Source: Penelope pileata (Eukaryota > Chordata > Aves > Galliformes > Cracidae). Taken from it: 64,000 bases of DNA. Each line of letters starts with the position of its first letter. Position 1 is the stretch's first letter. The position numbers were made by a program, and so were the translations under genes. The notes below the pieces were generated by a model. It was not told the DNA's origin. It ran no database searches and saw nothing but the letters and a program-made list of their open reading frames with translations. Shown here one piece after another: positions 28,601-43,200 of this stretch. The stretch spans positions 571,294 to 635,293 of the forward strand of contig WBMW01004111.1 of NCBI GenBank assembly GCA_013396635.1, in the 5' to 3' direction.

Positions 28601-31226
28601 TGGGTCAAGTTGCTTATGATTTTGCACTGTAACATAATTAACAGCTGTTTCCCCTTAAATATAACTGCTTCTCTATCTTTTTCCAGCACAAAAGACTAAG
28701 TGGTAAAATACATGGTGACGTATTTATATTACACGACTGCAAACAGTGAGTGAAAACTGGTCACATGCATAATTTCCCCTTGCTGACGGTCTTCCAGGCA
28801 TTCTTAAGTAGGGGGAAACTTTTTTTCACAGAAAACTCGTTCATAAAAATATGTATTTCCATCAAGAAGAGTATGCCTATGTGACTAGATCTTCATGTGA
28901 ACTTGTAATTGCTTTTGTCATTGGACAAGCCGCAAGATCATTTCACAGAAAACCCTTCCTCACCAGCCAAACAACATGAGGAGGTTTTAAAATGAGAATA
29001 GGTGCCATTTAGGGGAACTCTAAATTAGAAATTGGCTCTGCGACAGGAAGAGGTGTCACTTAAAGAAAACGGATTGAGGGTGGAGGACCTATTATTCCAC
29101 CTGCAATTCACACGCTAACACAAAATCACTTTCTTTTTTTTATGTCCTATGTGATTGAAAGAGGTTAAATGTAAAGTAACATGTCAGAATCTAGGTTATT
29201 TCAAAGTAAATCATATAGCTGGGCAAGGATTCAGAAGAAAATGGCTTGATACACGTGATTACAGTGATATTTATTTTATACTTCTCTCAATAAAAGGTTG
29301 TCTTACTGAGCAAAGACAGTCTTACTTTTGGGGCTTAGTCTTTCTCTCTGCTTGACAGAGGGCTTTTGATCTTTATCAAAATTCATAGGCATTGCTATAC
29401 TGGAAATACATAGTGTAAATATGTATATAACAGCACATTTCACAGGAAAATGCTGTACTACAGAGACAGGAAAAGGAAAGACAAAATTGCTGTATTTAAA
29501 TATTTACATACATAGATAGTTCGCCAAGGTACCAAAGTAAGAAGATTCTTGGAATGTGACTTGCAACCAAATAGTTACAGAAGCAAAGCCAAGTTGGCAA
29601 ATTGATATGTTTGAGCACAGTACATAGCATAATAATGACAACTGTGGAAAATTCTTCCACAATTTTCTACACATTTAAAAATCAGATTCCTAAGACGAGC
29701 AATGCACATTTAGGAAGGTATATCAGTACTGAAATGCTGGAGATAGAGGCTATGCATAGCCAGAGAGGGATTGGAGACACTGGTCTAGGGGGTTGGAATA
29801 AGATGATCTTTAAGGTCCCTGCCAACCCAAATCATGCTCTGATTCTGTTAAGTCTAAACAAGTCAAAATATCTCTTCTCTATAACATGCCAATTGCAGCT
29901 TGGCTTCATTTATTACGGAAAGGATATTTTTTTGAGATGGATTAGGTCTACTGGACAGGTATCAACACAATTTTATTACAAGGAAGGATTAGAATGAAAG
30001 ATGAAGTTCAGAAAAGTGGTACTGCAGGAATGAAGATTAAGTGCTCAAGAACACAGAGCGTAGCTTGAGTTGTACAATTCCCTCTAGTAAAAAATTTGTT
30101 AATTGGTACAAGATTTCAGAGAACTAGGTAAGATTAATTACTAATAACTAAGAGCAGAATTACTAAGTGTGACAAGTCCTAGACTGATAAGAAATCGAAC
30201 CATTATCCCATTTAATAAAAAGGCATTAGCTTCTGAAAACAAAACCAACCAACCAAACAAAGAAACAACAAAATGAAATAAATACAACACCAAAATCTGC
30301 TAAGCTTACAAATGGAAAAAACACAAACCACTTTGAAATGGGTCTGTATACATTTCTGGAAGAGATTTCTGGAAGAGCAATTTAGTTGTTAGAGTTATGG
30401 GATCACCAAAAAAAGAATGCATAGGCACGTATTTTCCTAGGTTTACAAGTGGCTTATCTTAATAAAGTACTTAGCCTCTTCTTGACCTGCAAAATCACAT
30501 TTTTTTTGTTTAGAGATAGAGCAATTGTTTTCTTTATTCTCACAAAAACCCTTCAGAGAAAAAAGAGAAAAGACAGCCAAATGACCAGTGCTGACTGCAG
30601 CATTACATTTGTGATCTGCTATCAGTAAGTGATAAGGTATCCATGCACGAGTCAACCAAAGAGACTGCAAACACTGCTGCTCTTTGATTGAAGTGCTCTT
30701 TGATTGAAGTGCTCAGCTTATTTGTGTGTAGCACAAGGCTGTGCTTCAGACGAGGCTCTGTACAGTTTATGCAGGTAGCTTGAAAATGGCAATACGCTGT
30801 TTTTCCACAAAGGAATTTGGCCTAAGGCATTTCCTTAGCTCTAATAGCTTCTAGTAATGAGGATTTTATTCAATAAAGTTATTACACAGATTAAGAAAAA
30901 TATAGTAATGAAAACAAACAAAATGTCTGGCTGGTAAAGGGCAGACATTTAAAGGCTTTTAGATGAATGGGTAAAAAACAGCCACACCCCAAAAAACCAA
31001 TGGTTTTGTACTGACAAGCACAATGTGAACGTGCAAAGTGCTAGATGTGATGAGATGCTCTACATGTGAGCTTGCAGTCTGCTGTTTAGCTCGGTCTCTC
31101 CCAGGTACATGAAAAATGCATTGTGGCTCTGAAGATGAAGATTTCAGTATGCATGGTGCAGATTCAGAAAGATCAGTCCCCTTGAGATAGCACAGCAAGT
31201 CAAATTGTTTTTTAATTCTTCACTGG

Positions 31227-31273
<47 letters not shown>

Positions 31274-34200
31274 TTACAATTGTTAGTGACTTGCATTCCT
31301 TCCTGTACCAGAAGCAACAGCACGTTCTGAGCAACTTCCTCAGGAATTCTCACTCCTCTTTTGCCATTTGTTATCAGTTTTACCAATGCTGATCATTAGC
31401 GTGCGGAGTATGATAAACTCATTAGCAAAATCTACAAAGCAGTGCAAAACTCTGCATTTCCTGGCTGTGTGTGCCCATTACATAACTATACTTAGGGTTT
31501 CAGTGATTTAGAGCAACTGCCCGACAGACCTAGCTGAAATCTGGAATTTCCGTTTCCAAGAAAAAATCAGTAATAACGTAAAAATCATGGAGCCAGACCG
31601 AAGTCAGGCTAATGCAGCATCAGTCAGCAGCAGCAGCAAACAGCAGGGAGAACACAAAACCGGGGGACGTGGAAGGTTTAAGGGAAATGAAGCGAGCACC
31701 TTCCAGCCACTTGTCTATGTTTATGTGAACCTCTTCTTACTGCTGGCCTCCTCATCTCCCTGTACTGGAAATTACTTATACTGTGGACAACAAAGTAGCA
31801 TGGTTTGTTTTAAGTGTGAGGCTTGATAATTTCCATGACAGCCAAGCTTTTAGACTCTGTCAAACAACATATATTATTCCTTGTTCAACCTTGTCTACGT
31901 TCTGATCACATCCAAGCTGTCCCTTTTCAATACTAAAGAGGAAAGATTTAATCTGTCCTCACACAAAAGCAGCTCCACACTAGGAGGAAAAATTCTAGTT
32001 CTTGTCTTCCAGTGCATTCAAGTTCCATCGCATCTTTACTGACCTGGAGAGACAAGACTACAAGCAAGATAAAGACGTGTGAAGATCACAACAAGAGCAG
32101 CTCTGAAAGTAATGCCTCCTATTTTATGATGTTGGCTCAGAATGTCAGAGACAGATGGTGGTGGTATGGCAGCAGAGGTTGAACCTTCCCACCAATATCC
32201 CATTCCATTTTGTTGCCATGCAACAGATGAGAGCAGAGGGGCACTCTGACAAATGGTGTCTGACGTGGAAGTGTGTCTGGAGCAAAGGTGTGGGATTGAA
32301 TTCTTCCATGCAGAAAAAATGGCACCCACTGACACTCATTGATGCTTGCTGCATGTTGACGGAGCCCAAACAGTGGCTGCTGGTACAGTGAGGTGGTGGT
32401 GGTGCATTTCAGCAGTGGTCACAGTGACAGTGGTCACCTCCACTGGTGCAGATTTTTACAAGCACAGCATGCAGGCTCTTGTTCATCACTGGTGAAAATG
32501 CAGAGCTAATGGTGATGACTGTGTTGAAAAATAGTGTTTTGTAGCTGAGTGTTTAGATTTACTCTATCAACTAGTGTTATTGTGCTCTTTGTCTCCACGG
32601 AAACAAACAGGAGGCATTGCGTTCGAAGCAACCTATCTATTTATGCAAATACATTACCATGATTTTATTTTGTTCTCCTCTCCTATTACCATAACTCCCA
32701 ACACATTACTTCTTTTTTTGGATATCATAGAAAATTGGATCGGTATCTTCCGAGAATTACTAGTAGTAGTGCCAGAATTTCTCTTCTTTTATATAACAGC
32801 CTATTTGAAGCCCATTGCTAGGTTAGTATAGTTGAGACTCTGTTTTCACCATGTATAATACTTTGCTTTAACACTGCATTTCATCTCCCATTTATTGAAT
32901 TTGTTCAACTACATGACATTTACAGTGTAGAGCCTCTACATGAGTAAGTCATTTAGATTTTCTTTATATAGGGGAGATAATAGCATTTTAGGTGATAATT
33001 TATCTCATTCTAAGGAAGACATTTGATATAATTCAAATGAACTATGACTTTTTCTCTTTTTTTGAGCATAAAGGGGGCCTAGACGTAAATATTTCTGTAG
33101 AATGTAAATGAAGATAAGACAGATCATTCCACTCAAAATATCAAGAATCTAAGGAATAGGAGTCTAAGCCAGTCATACTCTCTTCAAAGTCAAAGCAAAA
33201 AGATAGGCACTGCATATCAGCAGTTCCCCCCACCTTTCTTGACACTTCTCTTTGGCTGGGATAACTCTCCTAGAGGAGCTTCTCTGTTTTCCCTGATTAC
33301 AGAAGGAGCTGGGATGACTGAGACTTGGCATAATTTTAGAAAGCTAGACTTAGAGAACATTTTACCATTGCTGGCACTACTGAGATCCTTCTGAACTGTC
33401 AGAAGTTAGCCACAGTTTAAGGAAGATACAGACAAGTCTTGATCCTTATGAACAGCACAGCTACTGCAGCTATCATCCCCAGATGGCTGTCTGCCATCTG
33501 TACAGATGTGGGAAGCATCTGCCCACAGATCTGACTGCTCCAAGGAAGTATGTATCATCTTAAAGCTTTGTGGTCTCATTATCCTGCACCCCTTTTCAGA
33601 TCAGTTCTTGATGGGTTGAACAGTACTTGGTACTTATCTTTCATTTAATATACCTCACCATTTAGTCTACGTTCAGTGTTCTGCCTTCTAACCAGTAATT
33701 AATACCTTCCCACCACACAAAATAATGAATGTATCATTATTTTCTTTTAAATTACGTTTTGGAGTGAAAGCTTTAGTAAATATTCATGGAACAGAAAACA
33801 TTGGGAAGACTATTTCTGACAGAAATAAACATTTCAATATTCATTAATTAAAATCCAGACTTCTCTGTGTTGAACCATGTGTAAATCTTTGTTTAGTTTT
33901 GGTTGGATACACCTCTGCATATTATACAATACTGTTTTATGATAATCACAATTCAATATAATTCCATCATTAGTCTTCAATTTTTTTATAAGAATGTCAG
34001 TTAATTATAGAAGTGATTTACCAAAGGACCACAACAGTCAACACTGTAGGGACAATCTGAAGCATTTTAACTTGATTTGAGATACTAAAATACGCCAATT
34101 TCTTAACAAAAATCAAATAATTTATCTAGCCTTTTCATTAGAATACACACTCAAAAATCAGTAAAATTGAAACTTGGACTTTTCATTTGTTTTAGAAACT

Positions 34201-37200
34201 CCTTTTCTCTTAAAAGACTGAAATCAAAATAGTCTCAGAAAGATCTACTGCAGGGTGAAAATTCCATTACTTAAAACAACTCTCATTTGTCTTCAAATAT
34301 TCATCCAGAACTATGCCAGTTATGCAAATAGTTACTTACAATGCCTGTAACACCCACTAAGTGGTACATATTTCTTGATGATAGGAGCACTGAGTTATCT
34401 GTCTTGATATTTGTAGTATCCTAAGAGAAGTACTATGACACAGCTATTCAAACCTATTACTGAAAATTACATAAGTGAAATTAAGTTTGTACTTCTAAAG
34501 AAATATTATGTGCAAACACATTCCACTGTATCTAGTGACAGAGAAAAATTTCTGTTTCATATAAACAAAAGATAGGTACAGATGCAATGTATTACACTGT
34601 ACCAAGCTAGAAGAGCAACAGTACTTAAAGTTCTGTGACAAACTCGTAATTCTTACTCAACAGAGCACAACATTTTCTAAACAACTCTGCTATTGTCAAC
34701 CAGACTTATAAAAATATTTAGATACCTAAAAATGCAAATAGGTGCAGTAAGGAATTTTCATGTTCGGTTAGACGTGAAATGCAATCACAGATGATTGAAT
34801 GGCTTTGTCATAATGTACCTATTAAAAATCAAGAGGTGATGGGAAAAATATTTGCTTATATTATTGAAAAATGTTTACAATTTCATAACAAGTAAAGCAA
34901 TGCAATCAGTAGCAATTAGGAACACTGCTGCTTTTGAGAATTCTACTAGGTGACAAACATATTGTTCCTTGCTCAAATACCTTTGCTAATGTATTCCTCT
35001 CTGCTCTAGCTAGCATAGAAAAACGAGAACAATGATGTATTATAAAATTATCATGTCATTCACGCCAGTGCAAAAGGGGAGCTAAGCCAATGGCCTGTAG
35101 TGTTAGTGTAAACAAAAGAAAGGAAGAAATGACAAAACAAAACAGAAAAATAATATATCCATAAACGCTTTTAGGAAACTCAGAGGGTGAGCAATTGTAT
35201 GAGTAAAATAAAATCAAACTTGGACTAAGTCATTATTTATTTTCTAGACAATGAAGAGATGCAAGAAATAAAAGCACCATTCAATTTACACGAATCAAAG
35301 CTGCGCTGTTTTCAAGTGCAACTGCTCTTTTTATGTCAGCTGTTATTGCATGTTGTCAAGGAACAGCTCTTTTCACTTGCAGATAATTCTAGGAGATTGC
35401 TACAGAAGTGGTATTTCACAAAATCAAGACAGCTTTCTTATTCTGACCCACTCTGAGATTCACAGTACCAGAAAAATCCATTTAATATGTAAAAAAAAAA
35501 TCGCTGGTAACTGCAATCATGTTAGAGCCTCCAGGAATTTTTGAAAGAGGCTGCTTTAACAACTACCCCTTAGAGCTCAGCATATCTACTACATCAGTAA
35601 ATTCAGACTAGATTTGTCATGCTTTACTTATAATCATCCAAAAATATCTTCCTAATCTATTTTATACTAGCCTTTACCATTTTCATTGATGGAGGAACTG
35701 GGACATCACAAGCAAGTTATTCATTCCTGCCTAAAAGACAGATATCTGAAATACTTGATAATAATGAGATTCTTAAAGAGATTTTTCAGGAGCGGTTGCA
35801 AAAAAAATTTTCATCATTAAAATCGCGTGTGATAAGCTTTGTTCCTGTAAAATACCACTCCTCTCATAGCAGAAAAGAACAGGTGAGCTGATGATAGATA
35901 CATTTTGTCCTTACCTTGTGCTTATGTTCCTGTGTTCCCAACTCCCTCCATAACGGTGACCCATAACTAAAGAACTATTTAAAGTCTGATCTCAAACTCA
36001 CAACAACAACCAAAGCCAATATTAACTGTGTAAATCAAAGTAGTAACATCTGTGTATTTACCAGAATAAACATCAAGAATTAATACATCATGACTGCTCT
36101 TTCACTTTGCACATCTTGGTTGCTTTCCAGTTTATGAAACTGAATACAAAGACACTCACAGATTGATAGATCTTGATAAGATGACAGACACAGTCAGAAG
36201 GATGCACCCACAGGGACCAATTTCAAACTGAAAAAGAAAAGAATTGTATTTACTTTGTTGTATACATTTTTAAGCCCAATACTAAAGAAATGTAAATCAA
36301 ACTGAAAGCAGAAAGAAATGTTCTCATTTATGCTAAAACTTTTTTTTCCCCTCTAGTTGTTAAAATGCAAGGCATGTGCTTGAAGCTACATTCAGAAGAC
36401 ATCACATGTGACTGATGAATATATAAAGATTGGCAGTTGAACACATGGTACCTGGTGAATATTCTGCTGAAGCAGTACAATCAGATCTTCATATCTTGTG
36501 GCACTATGCAGTATTAGCTGGGAATAAATATAGGGAAAAAAGATGAAAAGGTAACTATTCATTTTAAAACATGAAAGCTGAATGAAAGTAGGCAAAATGA
36601 TAATCTAACTAGAAGGAATTCAACAAAAAGTGGTATAAAGATATAATGAAATCTATCTCTTAATGTTGTTACTTGTTAAAATAGTCTATCTAAGCTCTTC
36701 ATATATTCTGAATTTTTAAATGCTGCTTCTTGCTGTTTTCATGTTCATTAAAAAGTCAGCTTGCTTCAATTTCAAACATTGTTTATGCAATGCAAAATAA
36801 TTCTTAGAACAAACATAGGAACACTGAAGCCTCAGAAGACACGAAAGTATCAAGGAGCTTGCACCTATATGGTGGGGTGCCTATAGCAGGTCTGTATCAC
36901 AACACTACTTAACACTCAGAGAATATTCCCATGAATACTCAAATGTAACACAAACTTCAGGAGAGTTTACAGCTCCAGGTCCTTACTTCCAAACTTTTTG
37001 TCTATTTTCACATCTTTGCATTTTGACAGCAACGATGGTCTTGTGGAAACATACAGTAAAGATTAAGCAGTCTTGAGCACATTCCTGGCTCAGTCAGGAG
37101 TTTCATCAGTTTTCCACTGTGGCTATGTCCACATGATCTTTGACAGGCAGTGCTTTGATGCAGCACAGGGGTGTTAGTTGCATTCTGAAATGACCAGCAG

Positions 37201-40200
37201 CTCAAAATTATTTTAACATATTAAATAATACATCTTTTCTGTTGTAAGAACATATTATAGCCAAGGTTTTGTGCTGCATTAATTCTACTTATAAAGGTTT
37301 TCACTTCTGGTTGTTTCAAAACTGTCTGGCTCTGAAAAATTGTTGACACCTTCATTCCTCCATTTAGGAGGACAGTAATATTTCCTTAAACCACTACAGC
37401 CTGGCTTATGGCATCAGTGTTTGCAAAGCCATTTGAGGGCTTCAAATGGAAATAAAGACATAACTGGAAAGTATTTTGCCATTTGGAGCTACTAGCAGAA
37501 AAAAGGCAAAGAATTCTGTATAAAACACTTGAAGAAAATGCTCTGTTTTGATGTTCATGGCTGTGTTAGCAAACTTGAAAGGATCCACTTTCATTTTTTA
37601 CTGCATACCAGCAAAAGTAAGCACAGTTTACAAGCTTGAAATGTAGGTGCAACAAAAAGGACTTCAGAGAGCCCAACTGCCCACAGGCATTGGGCAGTTC
37701 AGAGCCAGACAGACTACCAGATTTTATTTCCTATTGGTTTTTGGATCACAACTAATTTAGCATTAAAGGTTTTAAAACACCTAAGAGAATCTTGGGATAT
37801 TTGGAAATCAGATTCATTGTACTAAAATTAGAAAAGCTACAAAAAGGATATATGGAAAATGTTACACTGGGCCTTACAGTTTCTAAGATTCCATCTGCCT
37901 TGTATTTTCCTACGGGAGTGAACTGTTGTCTTCCTGATGGCCTAAATGGGATATTCAAACAAAACCAAAGCTCATGTTAAAAGGACCAAAATCAATTTAA
38001 AGAGAAATCAAAATTTATACGAACTGAATGATGAAGAAAAGATTTTGTATTATTATTTTAATCACTTTTTTAAAAAAAGTAAGATAACTTCTTACATAAT
38101 AAGTTCATGTCAGGTATTCAACAAACTTTTATCAATGAAACAGCTACTTTATTTAACATGAACTACATTTTCTCTGTAAAGAAAAGGATAAATAAAGGTT
38201 TAAGATGTTAATGACAATTTTTATTGGAAAGGAATATGATAGCAACGACATTAAGACAGAAGCAACAGAACAGATGTACAATGTCATCACAGAGGAAATA
38301 TTTTATAGATGAAAAACATTCAAAATATCATTTGAAATGTCTTTGAATTTGCTCATTTCTATTTCAGGTTTGAAGAAGAACTTCTGTGCCCAGAAGCTTC
38401 TAGAAGCTTGTTTGTTATTTTTCAGCTATCTTATTTGATCTAATTAAAGAAATGACCTCTTCTCACAAAATCTGGCTCACTTAAAAATACAGTGTAGGAT
38501 TCAGGACAGTCTAACTCTACAGTACTATCTAAAAGCTAGATGTCCTGTGTACAAGCAGCCTAATTGCTTGTCATGATCTAAGAAACCAGGAGGCAGCTGC
38601 AGGAAAAGGAAATGAATGCCAGCCATAATAGAGTATCCTGCAACACAAAACTGCTGGAGTAAAATGCTGCTTCTGGATCAATAACTTTTGGTAGAGATTC
38701 TGGAGAAATTCTAGCCTTAATGAAATCCACAGGATATTTCACAGCAGTTCCAGAGAGTTTCACAACACTGTCCCAGCCACTAGAACAGCAAAAATGGCAT
38801 TTTGCATTTCTTCCTAACCCGTTTCAGACAGTATGAATACAACTTAATGAACTTTCATTTTGTGAACATTGCACATACACAACGGATACAGTTATATGAG
38901 TATCATATAACTAAAACTGCTTCTACTTACAGTGCCACAACTGCTTTTTCATTGCCTCCTGCACGCCACAAGATGTCTGCGATAGCCATGGTGAGGCATT
39001 TGGTCCTGTGAACTTCTGAAGGCTGAAGACAACTGTAGTCCAGAAAATGCAAGAAACAGGCAAGTACCAAAGTGTGTCACTTGAAGCTTACTCACTGGAG
39101 GGCAAAGTGCTGCAGTCACAGTATGTGTAGATTCATAGCAGGTTTTTAGCAATTGATACAAGAACAAAAGCACTTTTTTAGAGACTGTTCAGGTGTTGTA
39201 ATACTAATAATGAGGCTCCAGCAAGATGCCTCAGAAAATTATCTCAAGTATTTCAATCGCTTCTATAGGCAAGAGTTACACAACTCTGAAGGCGAAGACA
39301 AAAAAAGTCAAAAAATCCTTTGAGTTGAACAGTAATCCACTATGGTTACTGAGAAGACACACCAAGGACATTTGAATCCAACACTTGAGGCTTACACATC
39401 AGCAGGAGATTCATTGAGAGCAGTATCTAAAGGGCTCTGAGCAGGGAGATGCAACTGAAGTGGCCACTGGAATTTCTGGAACCATTACTTGCGTGAACCA
39501 CCTTAAATGCCATTTTAGTCATTTGAGCAGTTACCTTAGAACTTATTGTAGATAATTACATCCAGTGAATAGAGTTGCATCTAGGAAAACTTCCTGCTTA
39601 GATTGCTGGTGAAACAAACTCTGGGCACAGTGGGAAGGTCTTCTCTGCAGTCAGAGGCAAATCGTGAACTTGAGGGAAGTGTAATTGAGCTAACTCAAGT
39701 GTTAACAGCAGCGCATTCCATCTAGGGGGTCTGGATGAGCTTATGTGGCTCATTGATAGCCAGACTGCTGCTATGGGTACTTAAACAAAGCAAATGAAAG
39801 CTTGCTATGCCCTATGTCCATTGTTCTATGACAACAATCCCATAAGACAGGTGAATCCTGGATGTGCCAAGCACAGCCTAAACTTCTAGGAGATTAATAC
39901 TAAAGATGAGTCTCATTTACAAGGAATGATTAAAACAAAGGCATTACTATAATTAATTGGTTTCTTAATTATTGTCTTTAAATCTACACTACCTACTATT
40001 TAACTAAAATGCCATTTGCAACCAACACAGCTTTGCAGAAATGCATTTTTCTCTGTTGGCTTCAAGAATGGCCGCTTTTGAAATTCAGATATTATCAGTT
40101 CTAAGATTTTACCAGTGTGACAGATGATGTCAAAACCTGTTCCCAGTACTTGAGCAAAAGATTTAATAATTAAAAGACCAAAGAAACACCAAACAAACAA

Positions 40201-43200
40201 ACAAACAAAAAGACATCCTTTCAGTTCAATGTCTGCCCTGAATATAATGTTCATTTAGAAAATATTTCTGTCTCTGAAGGATGTCAGATATGAGAAATAA
40301 TAGGTAACAGTTTTCAACGAAAAAAGTCACAATTTTCTCTTACCTGTGCCTGTGTTCTAACACAGATATCCCTATTTATGGGAAGCATAGCAATTAATTT
40401 CAGCTCAATCCATTTATAATTTATTTCTAGCAGAAAAGGTAGCAGAATAAGAAGGATACATGATAATTACTTCTTGAACCGTGAAGAAGTCTGAAGTCAA
40501 ACACTTATTATGAAGTGGCTAATACTTTGAAAACTTAGGTTAGAATTAGAAAGGAATACTAATCCTCTCATTTCAAGCTCTGAGACTCCCCTTTCTCTCT
40601 GCCTGCCTAAGAGTTTCTGCCCATGGCAAACACATCATGAGAAAAATATGTTTATCTCATGAATAAAACAGTCTGTCTTGCTATTCATTTTCAGGAGCCT
40701 GGAGACTTTGAGCATTTCTGTGCACGAAGACAAAGAGCTCAGTTGCTAACCTGAAATTCCTTGGAGACTTTCGTCATACTTCAGTACATATTTCATATAC
40801 AAAATATGTGAAACCAAAATAGTTTAGAACCATGTGCACAATAAGAGGAAAGAAAAAAGAGAGGGAACTATTGCCAAGTAAACAGGACAGGTTGTAGCTG
40901 GCAAGAGTTGGGACACTCATGGTTAGATTAAGCAAGCTAACCTCAACCCACTTATTTGAGTGCTACATGATTCCATGACATTTAACATCACTTCATCATG
41001 ATGAAAGAGCAAAAAGTTAACAGCTGTAAGGGTGTTACTATGGGTAACCTGAGACCCGAGCAGATCAAGGAGAAAACAACCAAAGGCTGTCCTCCAAACC
41101 AAAATAAATTCTTAATTTTAACAATCAGAAATATTTTTTCAGTGACTTCTGTGGAGATTTCTGAGCTTTTTTTCCTTCTACATTTGTGTGTGTGTGTGTA
41201 TGAAATGAGCACAATTCTGCACCGAAAAAGTCACTGTCATAATCTGAATGAGGATAAAAATTGCTGCTTTGCTAGCTGATTTTTGGACCAACCAGCAAAG
41301 TTGCAAAGTTTGAAAAGTTTCTCCCTGTGCTTGTAGTAATTATTTCCTCAATACCTCATGTGAATGAATTCCCTGAATTCTCTGAATTCCCAAATAAATA
41401 AATAAATAAATGTGTAGAGACTCCTCAAGAACTCAACGGACTGAATTCTAGAGAAAATGCTCAAAGTATTGGCACGTCTTTTAAGCCATCTGGGAAGCAC
41501 TGCTAGTTAATTTAAAAAGTGTGCTCTCAACTGCAGGCTATTTAGATGAATTACAGACAAATGTGATGTTCTAAATGAACTGAATGGAAGAAGAAAGAAT
41601 TAAACTATGTAACACTGTAGAATTACCTTGACATTACAGTCTGTAAGTGTGCTCTATCTTTGTGACTCCTTTGCTTTACCAGTCAACTCTAATTAACTTT
41701 AAGTGACCTCAAGGACCAGGTAATTTTCAAGTGATGAATTCACAGTGTCTCACACATTTGGACCATTTTTTAGGGGTCCACAAGCAATCAGTGCTATTAA
41801 TATTCAGCAACAGCAGCAATCATAGTCCCTTCCAACCCAAGTCACTCTATGATTCTACGATAGTAAAATTATAAATGTTTTGTTTGTAAGTCTGCAAGTC
41901 TGGCTTTCAATATCTCCAATGCAGGACTGCCTACTCACAACTACTCCTGGAACTGAGCACTGTGCAGACCCCTTAGGCCTTGGTAATACTTTGATTAATT
42001 GTCACCTCCTATCCTGAGTGCTGTAGACAGATAATGACAAATGCACCTGTTTCTTTCTGTTAGTGGTGAAAACACCCCAAAGAACTAATTTACATCGAGT
42101 GCTTATAAAGCAGAGAAAAGCTTTGTGATTTTTATTCCCCTCTATTTTTTTCTCCTTCCATAGACAAAATTTCTTATTGAAAACAAAAAAATACAAATAT
42201 AACATGTCTGACACTATAGTAAATTTTTTAGATGTCATTTTCTACATTTCATTGAATGAGCTCTGTACCTGTAACAGTGACAAGGGCATTAATATTATTA
42301 GAATAGCAGCCCAAGCAGTTTTCCTCAGTGCTAGCAATACAGAAAAATATTTCTATACAGTAAATAGAAAAATCATACAGAATAGAATATATAGAATTTC
42401 TACCTCTTAAATTCCACCCTCCTTGAGATTCTTACTGGCAAAAAATGCGTTAATTTCATGGTCTTTCAAATCCTGACTACATTTTGTTGAAATCATACCT
42501 CCACAGGATCCCAAGGTTAAATAATCTTCATTGGCCACATTTCGGGATGTTGGATTTTTTAGAGATAGTTGGTTAATTAGGAGTAAGTAATTATAAAAAT
42601 AAAACAACACTACACTTAAGGAAGCAAATACAAAATTCGTATGCTACTTTCTCTCACAGACACAAAGAAAAGCTCAGTTAAGTTCTAAGTCAAAAAGGTT
42701 CCTGAGTGGCTTCATCACAGAAAAGCTTCTTCCACTTCTGTGTGGAAATTACTTCTGATGTCCCTTGCTGACTTACCGAGCGTCTTTATTCCTGTTACTG
42801 TCTCCAAAGATAAGTTGTTGTAGGACACAAGCTTGAACTGCTGCCAGTACTCCACACGGGCCACCCTGAGGGGAATAATTGGACAGTCCATGAACAAAAC
42901 ACCTTGCATTGTTTGATGCTGGAAGAAACTAGCCTGTAAGCCATGTGGTTCCATTCAGGCTTAATCCATCCTTTCATCTCTCTCTTTCCATTCACGACTT
43001 TGCAATGCTCTCTGTTGCTCTCTGTTTTTTGCAAGCCACTGAAAATCAGAATTACTAACAGGTATTGTGTTTCTCATCTATTTTTCCTGAAAATACCTAG
43101 AACATGCCACATTGGCAGCTATAATCTGAAAGGAAAGTATTGTGCTGGCTTTTTTTAAGCCTCTTCTGGATCATGCAAACAAACAAAAGATGCCCTGATC

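Larger units (their letters stand above)
19354..36159 (-). other. MINDY4: MINDY4 intron, 16.8 kb
   Basis: The longest intron here. Contents: an AT-rich T-run cluster (21944-21996), a pyrimidine-rich plus-strand tract (about 25400-28300), a CR1 3' fragment (29736-29852), A39 (31231-31269), and a deleted mariner (32097-32633). On the minus strand there are four exon-like sequences with good splice sites and matching phases (28428-28626, 30487-30550, 34340-34420, 35915-35966), reported as a finding because they match no family I recognise. Confidence 0.8.

Noticed and set aside
29602..29997. Plus-strand ORF of 131 codons
   Set aside because: It runs straight through a CR1 3' fragment, so it is not a conserved gene.
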